From the NCBI GenBank assembly GCA_019914945.1, contig CM034100.1:6151209-6215208 (forward strand): DNA of 64,000 bases. The letters run 5' to 3'. Positions 23,235-37,300 of the stretch are shown one piece after another (position 1 is the first letter of the stretch; the number at the start of each line of letters is the position of its first letter). The notes beneath the pieces are model-generated. The model was not told where the DNA came from. It did no database searches and saw only the letters and a list, made by a program, of their open reading frames with translations. Position numbers and translations under genes: made by a program. The DNA comes from Typha latifolia. Taxonomy: Eukaryota; Streptophyta; Magnoliopsida; Poales; Typhaceae.

Positions 23235-23931
23235 TGTTACGATTTAGCTAGTTCTAACTTTTGTTTAGTTTTTTTTTATTTTAGAAATATCTTTTATTTT
23301 GGGAAGAGTAGGATCTCTGGAGGATTTCTGACAGTCGCGTTCAAATGCAACTTCCTGCATTCGAATGCGGCTATCGAATGCCTACATACGTTCATAAGAA
23401 AAGAGAACGTGTTTAGTGTGTTTGAACGCCTACACATGTTCACAATGACAGAGAAGGCAACCTAATTGACATTATTAATGACATAATGAAGTTTTCCTTC
23501 CCAACTCTCTCTCTTTCCTCCAATGGCATCCAATCTTGGACATTGTCTTCTTCCTCCCTCCATCTGATCGTGCCCCCTTGTCTCTCAAGGATCCGTCCAC
23601 TCTCTCCCCCTTCGTCTAGCTTTATGCTCTACCTCACCACCATAGCCACCAACCTCCACAAAACCTAACCATTATTTTCCTATTCCATTACTCACGTTAT
23701 CCACACCACCATCTGACCCACGGTCAGTATTTTTCCCATAAATTTTGATCTACAAACCCGATCGACGTGTCTCGGTTGCATTGGAATTCTTTCTTCAAGA
23801 GGAATAATCTTTTCAAGTTACAAATCTATCGGATGGTTTGAGCTCCCGCAGATTTCCTCAAAATTTCTGCCCTAAGGAGAATTTTGGTTGATCTTCATAT
23901 TGTTGCACTCTTATTATCCCTGAATCTATCA
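23235..23931 (+). mobile_element. 5' LTR of a + strand gypsy element
   Basis: Starts TGTTACG, ends TATCA just before the primer-binding site, 697 bp. Contains TTCGAA-type motifs at 23340-23450. It is inserted in the gag region of the - strand gypsy. Confidence 0.65.
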
Positions 23932-23933
23932 AG

Positions 23934-23946
23934 TGGTATCAGAGCC
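23934..23946 (+). promoter_or_regulatory. Primer-binding site (initiator tRNA-Met)
   Basis: TGGTATCAGAGCC, the usual complement of the 3' end of plant initiator tRNA-Met, lies two bases after the LTR. Confidence 0.9.
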
Positions 23947-23974
23947 AAGCTGACATCGGACGTATCATTGATGA

Positions 23975-25660
23975 CGACGACTCGAGCGATGGCTTCTAGA
24001 AGGAAAATAGAAGATCTAAATGTAACGGATGATGGCACAAATATTGAAACACCAAAGCATGAAGCACGGAGAGTAGATCTTTCCACAGAAAGTCCAATGA
24101 CTGCAGAAGGCCTAGTGTCTGCATTAATGTCTGCCTTGGCACTGACCAACATGATCTTGGAAAGGTTGGTGAAGGCCAGTGACGAGAACAAGGAAGACCA
24201 CTACGCCACTCGCGAAGCGATTCATGGATTGATGTTGGAACGCGGTGAGACCTCAATACATTAGTGTCAAACATCGAGTCCGGTTAGCTCTATCAACGGA
24301 CACGTCATCCACCACCATAAGACAATTCTTCTACATCCCATGGTGCAAGCAGCCTCGGTTATCCCTAGACTGGTGAAACCCAAGGAGAATCCTAGGGCTT
24401 AGGTGCGAACTTTACCTGAAGATGATGAGGAGTGGGTGGAGTATGATGAGGTGGAACACTGGTGTGATTTCATACAATGGAGAAGGGATGCATACCGACC
24501 TCAACAACACCCCCTGCAGCTAGGCCGGGTCAAGGCTACGGTTCTAACAATGATTTTGGTGTATGGGGTCGATCGGTAGCCTTGATTTTCTAAAATTATA
24601 AAGTGGTGATCCTCTTGATTGGATATACAAGGCTAAGCAATTTTTTGAGTTCCAAAGAACGCCGAAAAACTCCAAGGTGATGCTCGCAAGCTTCTATTTT
24701 GAAGGACCAACCCTTCATTGTTATCGCGGCATCGCAAGGAACGGGCAGTATGGGACATGGGTTGACCTTGTAAGGGGCATTATGAAAAGGTTTGGGGCTG
24801 CTAGGTATGAAGATTTTGATGCTCTTCTCACCAAGACGGTACAACAAACTACAATCATAGCGTACCAAGAAGAGTTCGATCGGATTAGTGCACGTTGTGA
24901 TCCACCATGGCCGGACGCCTTGCTGAAATCTTTCTTAGCTGGGTTGCAAAGTGAATTGCGGGCGGATGTTGAAGCCTTGCATCCAAGAACCTTAGAGGAA
25001 GCATATGAGGATGCCATCATTATGGAGAGGAAGCACCAGGGCTTGAGGAACCAAGGCAAAAACTCATGGCCTACCTAAGAATCGTGACAACCTCATCGGC
25101 CAATTGAAGCAATTGGTACTACAACAACAACTTCAAAGCTGGCTGCTAAAAATCTAGGATCGAGAGCTCCACTCCGGCCCTCTAATGATGTGAATAGGAA
25201 CTATAGAGCTCCTATCCGAACTCTCACACTTGCCTAGGTGGAAGAGCGGAGGGCAAAAGGCTTATATTTCAAATGCGATGAACGTTTCACACCTAGTCAT
25301 CGATGTGCCAAGGCGACGGGGAGCGTAATGTTGATTGATGGTCAAGATAATCCAGAGGGGGAATTGGCCGAGGAAGAGATTATGGAAGAGCTTCTTAAGG
25401 AGGCCCTAGAGGCGTATGAAGAGAAGGATATCCAAGCCGAAATTTCAATGCATTCCTACTCTGGAACCGCTGCACCAAAGATGCTTCGGATAGACGGGTT
25501 GGACAAGAAGCATTACATGCACATCCTCATTGATTTGGGAGGCACACATAACTTCATAAATGAGTGCTTGCTGAGGAGGATTGGGTTGGATGCGAAGTCG
25601 ACCAATGCATTTAAGGTAGTAATTGGCGAATAGTTGGACCGGTAGTTTACATGGTAATCC
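23975..25660 (+). mobile_element. Gypsy gag and protease, broken
   Basis: Gag begins after the primer-binding site and has several stops. The retrotransposon gag domain is clear at 24590-25075 (DWIYKAKQFFEFQ, then MLASFYFEGP). A zinc knuckle-like GLYFKCDERFTPSHRC lies near 25260-25305 and an aspartic protease (ILIDLGGTHNFINECLL, with Leu where Thr is usual in D-T/S-G) near 25530-25580. The frame stops at 25633 and the element is cut by a LINE at about 25650-25690. No reverse transcriptase or 3' LTR was found. Confidence 0.75.
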
Positions 25661-25689
25661 ATTCACCATTTCAACCATTCTATCTCAAA

Positions 25690-28600
25690 AGCTAGGAGAG
25701 TCTTGGGTAAATGGAATAGAACCTATATTGCTAGCTTCAATAATCATCTAGGCTTGGTTAAGGGCTAGATTAGAGACCTCGAGAGCCTTGATGCTTCTAA
25801 AAATGCTAATCGGGATGATAGGAGTTTGCTTGGGAGCCTCTATAACCTTTAGATTGCCCTAAATCGCTAGATCAATACCTTATGGTGATAGTAGTCTAGG
25901 GTTAGGTGGTGAATAATGGTGATCTTAACACCAAGTTCTTTCATACCTTTGCCACCATTAAATGCCGAATAAATCTCATCGGTGGAATCTTTGACGCTAC
26001 TGAGGTTTTTTGGGTTGAGAATAAGGATCAACTTAGGAATACCTTAACTTCCTTCTATTAGAATTTGTGGGCTGTTGAATTAAGTGAGCTTAGGTCTCCC
26101 TTGGATTGGCCTAACTTCTGTCAGATTAACCAGATTGAGGCCACTCTTATTGAGCAACCAGTTACTAGTGATTAGATCAAGAGAGCCCTTTAGGCTATTG
26201 CCGGCCAGCAAGGCTCCTTGGCCTAATAGCTTTCATGATGAGGTTATCGTGCCTATTGTGATATTATTTGTCTGAATATTTCTAAGGGGGTTTCTTATTT
26301 TTTTTTTAGCATGAAACCATTCGTGCACAATGGGGCCTTATCTACATTATTTTTATTTCAAAAAAAGAGAATCTTCTGTATGTTAAAAAAATTTGCCCTA
26401 TTTCCCTATGTAATGTGTGCTATAAAATTATTGCAAAAATTTTGTCTAATTAGCTGCGTCCCCTTCTTCGGACCCTTATAGATAGAGAACAAGCTTCCTT
26501 TGTAGCCGGTAGAAGTATTACTGATAATACTTTGGCTGCCCAAGAGCTAGCTCATTGTATGTCTAAAAATAGGAAGAACCACCACGTGATACTAATTAAA
26601 ATTGATATGGAGAAGATCTATGATAGACTTAGTGGGAAGGCAATTCTGTTTGCCCATGCTATCATGGGATTTCCTACTAAGTTGTGTGAGTGGATTAAGG
26701 CTTGCATTGAGTCCCCTTGATTCTCGCTATTTATTAATGGTGCCCCCCCACTAAGTAAATTGTAACACAGTGTGGCATATGCCAAGAGACTCCTTATCCT
26801 CTTATTTGTTTATCATGTATTCCCAAGTGTTGATTTCCCTCAATGAGCAAGCCACCCTTGGTAACTTAAAAGGCTACCCTTTGGGGATGGGCACATGGAT
26901 TTGATACATCTTTTCTTTGCTAATGATATCCTTATTGTGGATAAGGCTACCTAAACTTCGGGTCACGTGGTCAAGGAAGCTATTGATAGGTACTATGCTC
27001 TTACAAACCAAAGAGTCAGTCATGACAGGATGTCTCCTCAGGCATCAAGGATTCAATGTTGTCCATTCTCAACATTAGTCTTGGCCAATTTCTTTTCACT
27101 TACTTGGGAGCTAAAATTTCTCTTAATCGCATTCCAGTTGTTAATTGGAGAGATCTAATCAATCGGGTTGCTAGCAAACAGGCTAGCTAGAAGGATACCT
27201 TATCTTTTGCAAGTATGCATATTTTGATTAACTCTATCCTTACATCTAGTCCTAGTTGCTGTCTGACTTCCACTTGGGCTTCAGATTTTACCTTGGATCA
27301 ATCAGGTCACTAAACTTGCTCTCGGATTCCTATGAGAGAAGGTTAAGGATTGAAAAGGCCTTAGTAAGGATCGAATGGGCCTCCATCTTGTGAACTGGGC
27401 AATAGTGACTAAGCCCAAGGCTAGGGGTGGCCTCGCTATAAGGGACTTAGGATTAGCTTAAACTACTATGTTTGGAAAAATAAAACATATTTTTAAATTT
27501 TTAAATAATAATTATGTCATTTGGGTTTCCATTATGAAATGTAAATATGATTCTCTTGATAATTAGGCTGATAAGCCTAAGAAAGGTGCTTCTTGGGCCT
27601 AGAAGGCTTTGTGGGCTATGACAAGAAATATGATAGATAGTGTGAAAAATGTGATCGGGAATGGGCTTAAGGTTAAGGTTCCAAGGACCCTTGCATTACT
27701 CCTAAACCCCTTACTCGTATGACATATTTTGTGAACATCACTATTATTAATAATGATATACTGGTCCATGTCTTATGACTAATGGATGCTAGGATGGAAC
27801 CTGAGTTGGAGATGCTTTTGGACCGACTCTTTGTAATTCCATCTTAGACTTGAGGGTTAGGCTACTGGAGGATAAATAAGTTTGGTAGCCTGATCTAAAA
27901 GGGGAGGCTATTACCGGATCCATTTACTCCTTCATTAAGCCTCAAGCTAATCATGAATGCCTTGAATGGAAAATGTTGTTCGGGCTTAGGGTTAACCCAA
28001 GAGCCAAAAGTTTTTTCTGAAAAGTGTTGTGGGGGTAGTGCTCTCACTCGTGCTCTCATCCATAACCTACACAATGGACCAGCTGAATTGTGTCCAATGT
28101 GTGGCTATGAAAGAAGATGTTGGCTATCTCTTCAATGGTTGTAGATTTACACTTGAAGTTTGGTATGTCATTGCCCAGAACTTTTACCTTTACCCTAGAC
28201 TACAATTGGATTGCTTATGACTAGGTCATCTTAGGGGGAGCCAAGATAAATTTCTTGTTGTCTGGAAGGTTTGGAAGCCCAAGAATATGCTGTGTTTTCA
28301 AAGAATCAAAGGGAATGCTAACCATATGGTGTTGAAGGCCATGCAAATGGCTATTGACTACTATAACAAAAGCATGGGTAATTAGCCCTCCAGAAGGAAG
28401 CAACATCTACCAAGCAACTGGACCGCCCTAGGTGCTGGACATGTTAAAATTAATTCTGATGGTTCATGGGACCTGGTGGACAGATCATGAGGCTTTGGTG
28501 TTGTAGTTCATACTAACCAAGTTAATGTAATCCATCTTTCAGCTGGCCCAATTTCAGTGGGTTCTACTTTGGAAGCTGAGGCTCTCTTTTCCAAGCCCTC

Positions 28601-29552
28601 ACTATAGTTGTTCAACTTGGCAATTCTTACATTTTGGTTGAAGGGGACTCTAGCATTGTCATGAATGTCGTTTGTCATCCGGAGGAGCTCCCCTGTAGGG
28701 GTGTCAAGCTTATCGAGCAGCTCAGGCTCGGCTCTACTGGAGCTCGAGTCTAGCTCAGCTCGGTCAGAGCTAAGTCGAGCCCGAGCCGCTGAAAGAGGCT
28801 CAAAATCAATATCGAGCCGAGCCTGAGCTGATGCCGACTCGCTCAGGCTCGGCTCGGTATAAAACTAAATTATAAAACTCTAATCCCCAAATCTAAGTCC
28901 CACATTCCCTCCCCGCTGCAGTCGTCTCCTCTAAGCTCCGTCTCACCTTCTTTCTCCAAGCCGCCGCCGCCGCCGCGTCGTCCTCCTCCTGCGGCAGTGG
29001 TCTCCTCTAAGTTCCGCCTCACCTTCCTTCTCCAAGCCGTCGCCGCCACGTCGTCCTCCTCCCGCGGCAGTCACCTAATCTAAGCTCAACCTCACCTTCT
29101 TTCTCCAAGCCGCCGCCGCCGCATCGTCCTCCTCCCACGATAGTCGTCTCCTCTAAGCTCCGCCTCACCTTCCTTCTCCAAGCCACCACGTCCTCCTCCT
29201 CCTGAGGCTTGATAATAGGCTTGTTTCAGGCTCGGACTCGATTAAAGCGAGCCGAGCCTAAGCAGCAACTGACTCGCTTAGACTCAGCTCGTTTACACCC
29301 TTACTCGCCTGGGTGTTTCAAGACATTATTGACTATGCAAAGTGTTACTGAATCTCTTTTTTATCTCCTTTTCGTATGCCGATCGAAGTTGTAATTGGGC
29401 AGCCGATTGGGCTACTCTTTTTGGTAAACGGGCAGGTATTTGTTGGGGACTGAGCATTTCTTGCTCCCTTGAAATCTCTGTTATATTTTGGGTGTTGACG
29501 CCCTAGGGATCACCACTCCCCCCAAGCAGCTCCTTTTTAATAAAAAAAATAT
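25690..29552 (+). mobile_element. L1-type LINE, 5'-truncated and decayed
   Basis: In order: the connector to RT (NTKFFHTFATIKCRIN at 25930-25975), reverse transcriptase (RPISLCNVCYK-like near 26390, DREQASFVAGRSITDNTLAA at 26485-26540, LIKIDMEKIYDR near 26600), a zf-RVT-type domain (CPMCGY near 28100), an RNase H domain (KINSDGSW near 28450, then LEAEAL near 28570) and a short A-rich end at 29538-29548. Stops in every frame make it dead. The endonuclease is missing. A hAT element at 28696-29303 interrupts the RNase H. Confidence 0.8.
28696..29303. mobile_element. Non-autonomous hAT element inside the LINE
   Basis: Starts TAGGGGTGTCAAGC and ends GTTTACACCCTTA. The flanking 8-mers CTCCCCTG (28688-28695) and CTCGCCTG (29304-29311) match at seven of eight bases. 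Subterminal repeats of GCTCGGCTC/GAGCCGAGC type lie at both ends. The middle has three or four imperfect copies of a CCTCACCTTC-TTCTCCAAGCCG-CCGC unit of about 75 bp (28930-29205). No coding sequence. Confidence 0.85.
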
Positions 29553-30008
29553 ATATTCTCGATGATTCCAATGACAAGACCCTTTCTTGCAGGTGCTCTG
29601 CAATGCTTGGCTGGTGATACTTTCCAAGTCGTGGAGGAAGCTTTGCATTGTGCTCTTATCAAAGCTCAACAATATAACTTGTTCATCTCTTCAATTAAAT
29701 CAAACTCTCAAATGCTAATTGACGTTATGCAACTCAAAATTGTTTTCCCTTGGAGGTAGGGCTATGGCTAAGAAACCTAAGAATCTCAATTTATCTCATT
29801 TCTTCCATTGTTATACGAAGAATAATTATTTTGTACATGAGTTAGCCAACTTAGAGACAACCTAATTCTTTCCCTCTGTTCGGGTTGGTTTGGCCCCAAC
29901 TTCCCTAGCCAACCTATTGTATAGAGATGCTCTGGGTATTTTTCTTGGATATCTAAATATTTGTGTGCCCTTACGAAATTGCTTCTCTTAAACCAAAAAA
30001 AAAAAAAG
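29553..30008 (+). mobile_element. 3' end of a second LINE
   Basis: Decayed RNase H (FQVVEEALHCALIKAQQYNL at 29620-29680, then SNSQMLIDVMQL) followed by a 3' UTR and a poly(A) run at 29994-30007. It abuts the end of the first LINE. Confidence 0.7.
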
Positions 30009-30485
30009 AACACCTAAAAGAAAGATGACTCAGTTTATCGATTAAAAGATAACAAGTCCAACAACCACAATATCATTTTCTTTTTTTTTCTTTTTTCTTT
30101 TTTCTTTTTAGCTGTTGGCTGTTTTCCAACATAAATTGGGAAATCTTGCAAACGTTCATAAAATACCTCCTATATGAAAGAAATGAACTATGACAAAGTA
30201 GATCACCAGTATTAGCATCAAAATAATCAATACAATTTCCAGAAGGACCGCATCTTAGCCAAATATCCACAATACTTGCCTTTTTAATTATTGTGCAAAT
30301 ATCGCAGTCGTAAACCTTTAGCTCAGAAAGAGACCTTTTAAAAAAAAAAAGGCAATTTAAAGATAGTAAAGCAGATGATAAACATGATCTCTTGCCCCAA
30401 ACTCAACTTGCTTCTAACTACAGTTCTTTTTTATTAAAAACTATTGGTTGGTCCTCTTCAGTAAACATATCACAAATTCCTTTAC
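30009..30485. other. Intergenic DNA between the LINE end and eIF2B gamma
   Basis: T-rich tracts at 30080-30110; no gene recognised. Confidence 0.4.
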
Positions 30486-30489
30486 ATTG

Positions 30490-30893
30490 CTCCCCTTTTG
30501 GGTGGTGTTTGGATAGCATAAATACCTATATTAAACCTCAGAAATTTTTACAGGATAGGAGATTTTGAGTGTTTGGATGAAAATTTTATTTTTCTTCTCC
30601 TGTTCTCCCTTCCCCTCCCTTCCTTATCACCGCCCTACTCCACCTACCACCACCGCCGCCACCACCACCATCACCATCTCCTCCTCCGACGCCCACCACC
30701 ACATTCTCCACCACCTCCTCCGCCCGCCCCCTCTACCACCACCTCCTTCTCCCACCTCCTCCCATCTCTTTCTAATTCAAACAAGATAAATTAGTTCAGT
30801 CCAACTGAAAAAATTTCACATAAGATGCTTCACTTTGCAATTCCTACATTAGAAATTTCCTAGGGAAAGAATTCCTTACCCAAACAGGCCCTT
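30490..30893. mobile_element. MITE-like element with GTTTGG ends
   Basis: Left end GGGTGGTGTTTGGAT; right end, reverse complemented, GGGCCTGTTTGGGTAAGG. The middle is a pyrimidine-rich, CCACC-repeat stretch. The outline fits the PIF/Harbinger or hAT MITEs common near plant genes, but no clear target duplication is seen. Confidence 0.45.
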
Positions 30894-31325
30894 GAAGTAG
30901 AAAAACACCTTTGAAGCTTTAAGCAGAATGAAAGTGACAGCCTATCACCTCAATTTGCTCTGACTACATACACTCAAATAATGTAACTGTTAATGTCAAT
31001 CAAGTTTGGCTTGACCATAAACATTATCGGATGCAATCTTAATTGTGGCACGAACTGAAAGGCTAAATTTTTACAGGCAAGAGAAATACTTCTCTGAACA
31101 AAAATTGAATGTATTCATTTCAGTAATTAAAGTTCACATCAGACAAGTAAAACAACACAAAGAATAAGAAAGGACCAAAAAAGAAGATAATCATGCCAAG
31201 CACTCAATCCAGTAGGTATTTTGCCACAGGCTTTCGTTGCAGAACACTCGGGCATGTGACCATACATTGTTGTAAAAAATAGATTTAAAGATCTATAGAT
31301 GGCAGAAAAGAACTAGCAAAACTTC

Positions 31326-34300
31326 CTACTTCTTTGTAAGAGCCTCCATTTTGTGCTCGCTCCCAGAAGTAACAACATAACCGGCTCCAACCTGAAGCAA
31401 AATGAGAATGGAAAGATTAAACAGAATTTAAGATCCGAGGGAGGGTTAAGAATGTTAGCAATGACAATGAAGGCACCAATAAGTTCATTTTGTTAGTGGA
31501 ATCTTCTCAAAACAACAGTTCAAAGGACAGAAGGCTTTCGAGAAATGAAAATACTAAACCAATTGGCACTGTTACAATATCTCCCTGGCCACCTACTGCA
31601 GTAATCTTTGGTAGTCAGAAATCAAACAGCATTCAACAGGCCCCACCAAGTAATGGACAGCAGACTAATTAGAACATAGACATCACTTCATAAATGGGGT
31701 ACAATGGCATGAGATTCCTACCACTGAAGAATCCTGGGAGGACGATATAAAGTAGTCTTGCAACCATTTGTGCACAGATTACTTCCATGCTCAAACCAGT
31801 CACTGAAAGGTTGCATGGTGGCAAGACATACGATCAAACTAAAAAAACTCTCTCGGTGTGTCCAAGATAAGAGGTTGCCCATTTTTATTCACATCCTGCA
31901 GACTTTGTTGGAAAGATTGATCATAAGCATCATGGAAATTGAATACTAGGAATTGCCGCATGCAATTCATCGAACTTACAAATTAGATCCCACTAGTCAT
32001 GATCAAACTACTAACTCTCTGTGTTAATATGCCGAGAGCAGCATAGCTCCCCAAGATGATTAAACATCAGTGTGATGATATGAGGTGTACAATAACGGAT
32101 GTCTGGTTATCAGATAGGTCTTATGTCTTTCTGCAATGCTGTATTTGGATAAAAGTTATGAAAATCGATATCGGTACTGGCCATTGAAAAAAGTGACACA
32201 AATAGGCTGTTGCAAAAATAAATGATACAATTAGGCCGTTGTATCAGCCATTTAAGTATTGAGATCAGCCATTTAAGCATCGAGCTATCTTCTTAATTTA
32301 ATGCAACTCTAAAGAACTGATATAGAATGATACCTAAAAATTCAGTAAAAATTATAAAGGAAGTTAGGAAATATAGATTACTTGCATAAAGAGTGGTATG
32401 TAATACTTAAAACCATTGTGGTAGAGGTGGGCAAACAATCACCACTGCTGCAAAGGTGGGTCCATGGCAAATCTCTGGTATAAGGCCACACCGGAGCCCA
32501 AAAATAGAAAAGAAAAGGAAAGGAAGAAAAGAACATGTCCACCAGGAGAACACCATGCAAACGTCGGACCCATCAGATCTACCTGGGGAGTCATCTGGAT
32601 CAACCGTAGAATCTATGGATTTGTTTTGATTGCCATAGTAAGAAGGAAAGTGTAGGAGAGAGAGACTTTCATTGTTTCATTGGTTATTTAAAAAGCTGAC
32701 ATCTCTTCATGATCGTCCGAAAATTTCATTGTTCCAAACTGAAATGGATCCCAGACAAAGCCAACTGAAAAGCTTGTTTCGCCCTTTGTTTTGGCTCGAC
32801 ACTTACCAATACAGTTACATGTTGGCCAATACTTTGATTCATAATCTGGATAACAACAGTACACTTAGAACAAGTGTGAATATAGGTTGGATGTGACCTT
32901 TTTTCTGAGATCCACGCATTGGAGGTAGACATAAATTTTTTAAATGTAGACCAAACCTCTTCCCAAGCACAATGAAATTTTAAATTTTAGACCTAGGTGA
33001 AAATCATATACAACAAAAGTGGACATTAGAATATCAAAATATGCATCATTGAAGGTGCCGATTGACTAGATAAATCATAAAGTAGAATATCAGACACTTG
33101 GCGCTACACAAGTTTGTTGACATCATCCATCAGTAGTAAGCTGTAAAATAAAAAAGAAAATTTAAGTGCACAAGAGAAAAGAAATTTACCTGGCAATCCT
33201 TCAATACAGCACGCTCTTGAAGCTGCACATTACTGCATACAACAGATCCCTGAACAAAACATCCATCCTCAATAGTTACATGGTTCATCACAACGGAGTT
33301 AACAATCTGCAGGACAAAAGAAACAGAAAAGTGTAAGTGCTTTTGTTATCAATGCAAATGAATATTGCAGACAATTATCTTCCAGTGATACACATTGACT
33401 TGTAGTAACTCAATCCCAAGGCTCAAAATGGCAGCATTCCTTGAGTATAGAATACTAAAACAAAGTATAAAGAGAGAGAATTTTAGATTCTATCACCTTC
33501 ACATTGGAACCAATTCTGCAATGACGACCAATCACTGATCGCTTCACGCTACATTTGTCACCTAATTGTGAACCGTCAGCAAGCATGCATTGTGGACCAA
33601 CCTGAAAATTAAAATGCAAGATCAAAGATAAAGAAAACAATGAATACTAAAGTGAATAAGTAAACTAGTTTTAATATTTTCGTATAAGTGGGTCTAAATC
33701 TGATTTCACTAAACCAATCATCTGAAACAATTGAGCTTTAATGGTCATCCCAGAATGTGAGTTTCACAAAAAATTAAAAGGGGAAAATACATATTGCCCC
33801 TTGTAGTTAGGTTAAACTCCAATGTGACACCCTAACTTTGAGTTGCTTCACTTAACCCCTTGTAATTCCATTTTATGTAAAACCATTAGGTCTTGTTTGC
33901 TTTGAGTTTAAACTAGTTAAGTAACCAAACATCTTTTTATTTTTTATCATATCTAATCAAGTTTACTCTTCAAAAAATCAAGACTAAGAAATGAGACTAA
34001 ATAATTAAGTTTGGAGCTTACTTTCAAACCAAACAAGACCTTAGTTTTTTGAGAATTTTCTATTCAAACTGCTAAACATTTGATCATTTGCTCTTTATAT
34101 TATCTTGATTGGAATATTTGTAGCATCTAAGATGTAAAAATGAAAAAGATTGAGATTAAAGAAATATATATCAAAGAATTTTCACTCAAAAATAATCTAA
34201 TTAGTTGTCATAAAGAAAAGGGCATTTTCATCTTTATATTAAAATTAACGTCTACCAAGCAATTGGATATACATTAGAATTATAAGAGAGTTATGTGCGA

Positions 34301-37300
34301 AGTTCCAAAACTTAATATCAGAATCGAGATTAGGATCGAATATCTAAAAAAAGTAATGCATATCAACTGTATCGACCATATCAACCATGGTAGATTGAAT
34401 TATTTTTTTAATTAAATAGCAGAATTTTTTGAAAAAAATTAGAAAAATGACAAGAAATTAAGAAATCAATAATATATGAAGCATAAAAAGTAAAAAGTAT
34501 ATTAACTTACCCTAAACTTTAATGAATACGAAATTAGCTCTCCCTTCTCTTTCCCTCTCTCTCTCTATTACTGTTAAGGCAAATTTTGTTTCTAATCTTT
34601 TTCCTTTCTTTCTCCCTTCTCTTTTTCTCTCTCTCCCTCTCTCTCGTATTGCTACAAGGCAAATTTTTTCTGATTTTTTTTCATTTCTTCTCTTCCCCTT
34701 CTCTTTCCCTCTCTTCCTCTCTCACTCTCCACTTTCTTTCTCATCTCTCTATCTCACTCTTTGTTAAAAGAGAAAGAAAGATAGAAAGGGAGGAAGAGAT
34801 CAAATGAAATAAAGAGAGGAAGAAAAAGAGGAGAGGCTAGAGAGAGCGTAGAGAGAGAAATGAGAGAAGAGAGAGAAGAGAGAGAAGAGAGAGAGAGAGC
34901 CCGTATAGGGCGGGATCAACCGATCTAGCTGATACCTAGTCAAAACCAATCTAGCGACTGGTTTAGCTTGACTGGTTCCAGACATGGATCAGCGGGATCA
35001 GCCAATTAGGCATACCTAGCCGAATTTAGTAAGTGGTTTAGCTAGACTGGTTACGTGATAAACAAAAGTCTTGGGAGGCATGCTAAATTAAGGCCTAACC
35101 ACATGTGTAAATTGTATGTTTCACTACTTAAGGATACATCTAGACTGTTTCTTCTTCACAAAGACAACAGAAGTTCTGTAACACACAGCAAAATATAAAA
35201 GCAATACTATGTTTCTTGAAGTCCATAGATCAATGTGGACAATTCTACAACAAGGTAAGAGATTAGCTTACTGTTGTTTTAGATCCAAGCACAGCAGACG
35301 AATGAATGATATTGTTTTGTGCAGAGAAAGAATAACCAGATAGGTGACTAGCCTCTCCTACCACCTGTCATATTTTAATCCCAAACAAAAATTTAAGAAA
35401 TATGCACTTTGGACAAGAATCTATCATACTCAATACAGAAGATCCTTACGTCTCGGTTAATGTCATAAAATGCTTGAATAGAGTTCAGGCGAGCACAATA
35501 CTTGTTTTTGCTGGAAAAGTAAGCACAACATTTATGTGTTCGTGGAGATTCTAACTTAGTACCATGACCTGAAACATTGAGATCTTGAAAAGCAGTTGGT
35601 GCAACTTCACGATGTTGAGACAACCATCGTAAATTTCTATGAGAAGGATCTAATCCATTCCCAGCTTCATCAACTACAGGTGCTTCATTGGCTGATACTT
35701 CTGACCGCTGATGTCACGAAAGTTATAATGACTATGAAGAAGATTAGTTTACATAAAGAAACACATATAGCCAAAGATGACCATACCAACTGGGTTCTAA
35801 CAAGATAGGGTAGCACATCCTGTCTAATACTATGGAAATTATCCTTCTGATCCAAGATATCCTGCAGAACAGTCCTGATGAACAACAGAGATTAGAGGTC
35901 ATGCAAGAAGAAGAAAAAAACCAAGAAATTTATGGAAACTGGAAAAACAATATTCATGAGCTGAGCAATGCCAAACCTCTTAAATGCATACATATGAGCA
36001 TCCATGAGATCAGCTCGGATTTCCATCTATAGGCAAACGATAAAATATCAAGGCTTTGTTAGTAACCCGACAAAATAATGTACACATGGGGTTGCAAGGA
36101 TAGAACTTAATAGCAGCAACATAACTATATCCAACAATACATTAAAGTTGATAATGTCCATTTCAAGTAGACATAAGTAAATTAAATTGAAAAAAACAAA
36201 GCCACTAAAACCATATAGGTGTAACAAAGCTGTACTGGATATTCCACATATATCCCTTGAAGAAGAAAGCCTGAACATCACAGGTTTTAAAGTGTACGAT
36301 CTCTCTAAGACTTTTCAACAATGTCATGTTGTTTACTGACCATATTCATCATGTGTACTAATTCAAGACTTCAGGTTACTGAATGCAAGCAGATCATGAA
36401 ATATTCACTCTAATTCTACTATGTTACAGATGTACTGCAGGTTTACAAGCAGTTGATTATGTTCCATCAAACGATGAACAGATGCCACATTGATGCGAAC
36501 CAGGTCAGATCGGATCACATCAAGGGGAGATTAGATTCAATAGATTGAGTCTAGTTATCTTATTTGCTTATTTGGTTTAGTTAGAAGGTTAGGATTTTAT
36601 TTAATTAGTTAAATCCAGCTCTGCATAGTTTCGGAAAAATATTCGAAGAATATTCTACAGACGTCCGAATAATATCAAATCAGTGGGATAAGATCACCAA
36701 CCTCCAGATTTACAACTTTGGTATTCAAGACTTCTCTTGATTCGAAATCTATCTATGACGAAACGAAGGATTAATCCAAAAAAGATAAAGAAGGCTGATT
36801 TAGTTAGTTAGCTAGCTTTATCTTATTGTTTGAATTTTAAATAAATCGGATAATCCGCATGTGGATCCGATCCACTATGGATTTTTACTCCTATAAATAG
36901 AAGTGGACATGTATTGATTTTATGAAAGTGAATAGAGAGAAATCTAAGTTTAGCCAATTATTATTCTTGTCCTTATCTTTTTTTCATTAGCCGTTAGATT
37001 GTCTTTATTTTTATAGGAGTAGATCATAATCATAGATCCCCTTCAAGTATCCAAACCCTAGCCACCTCCTACCTCCAGCAGCCACCTTATAATACGGATT
37101 CACCACCACCCTTGGCCGTCCGCCACCCTCCGACGACTGCCACAACGTCAGAAATTACTGTTCTGCCCTCTCTGACCTATCTCCACTATTTTATTTTTAT
37201 CTTTTCATCCCGACCTCCATTTAGGTGAAATCAGAGCTATTAGAATCCTAACTCACGAGGCTACCTCCACCTAAATTTTCATAATCATCCAACGGACGGA

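Noticed and set aside
30565..30794. Pro/His-rich frames
   Set aside because: CCACCACC-type simple repeats in a MITE-like element.
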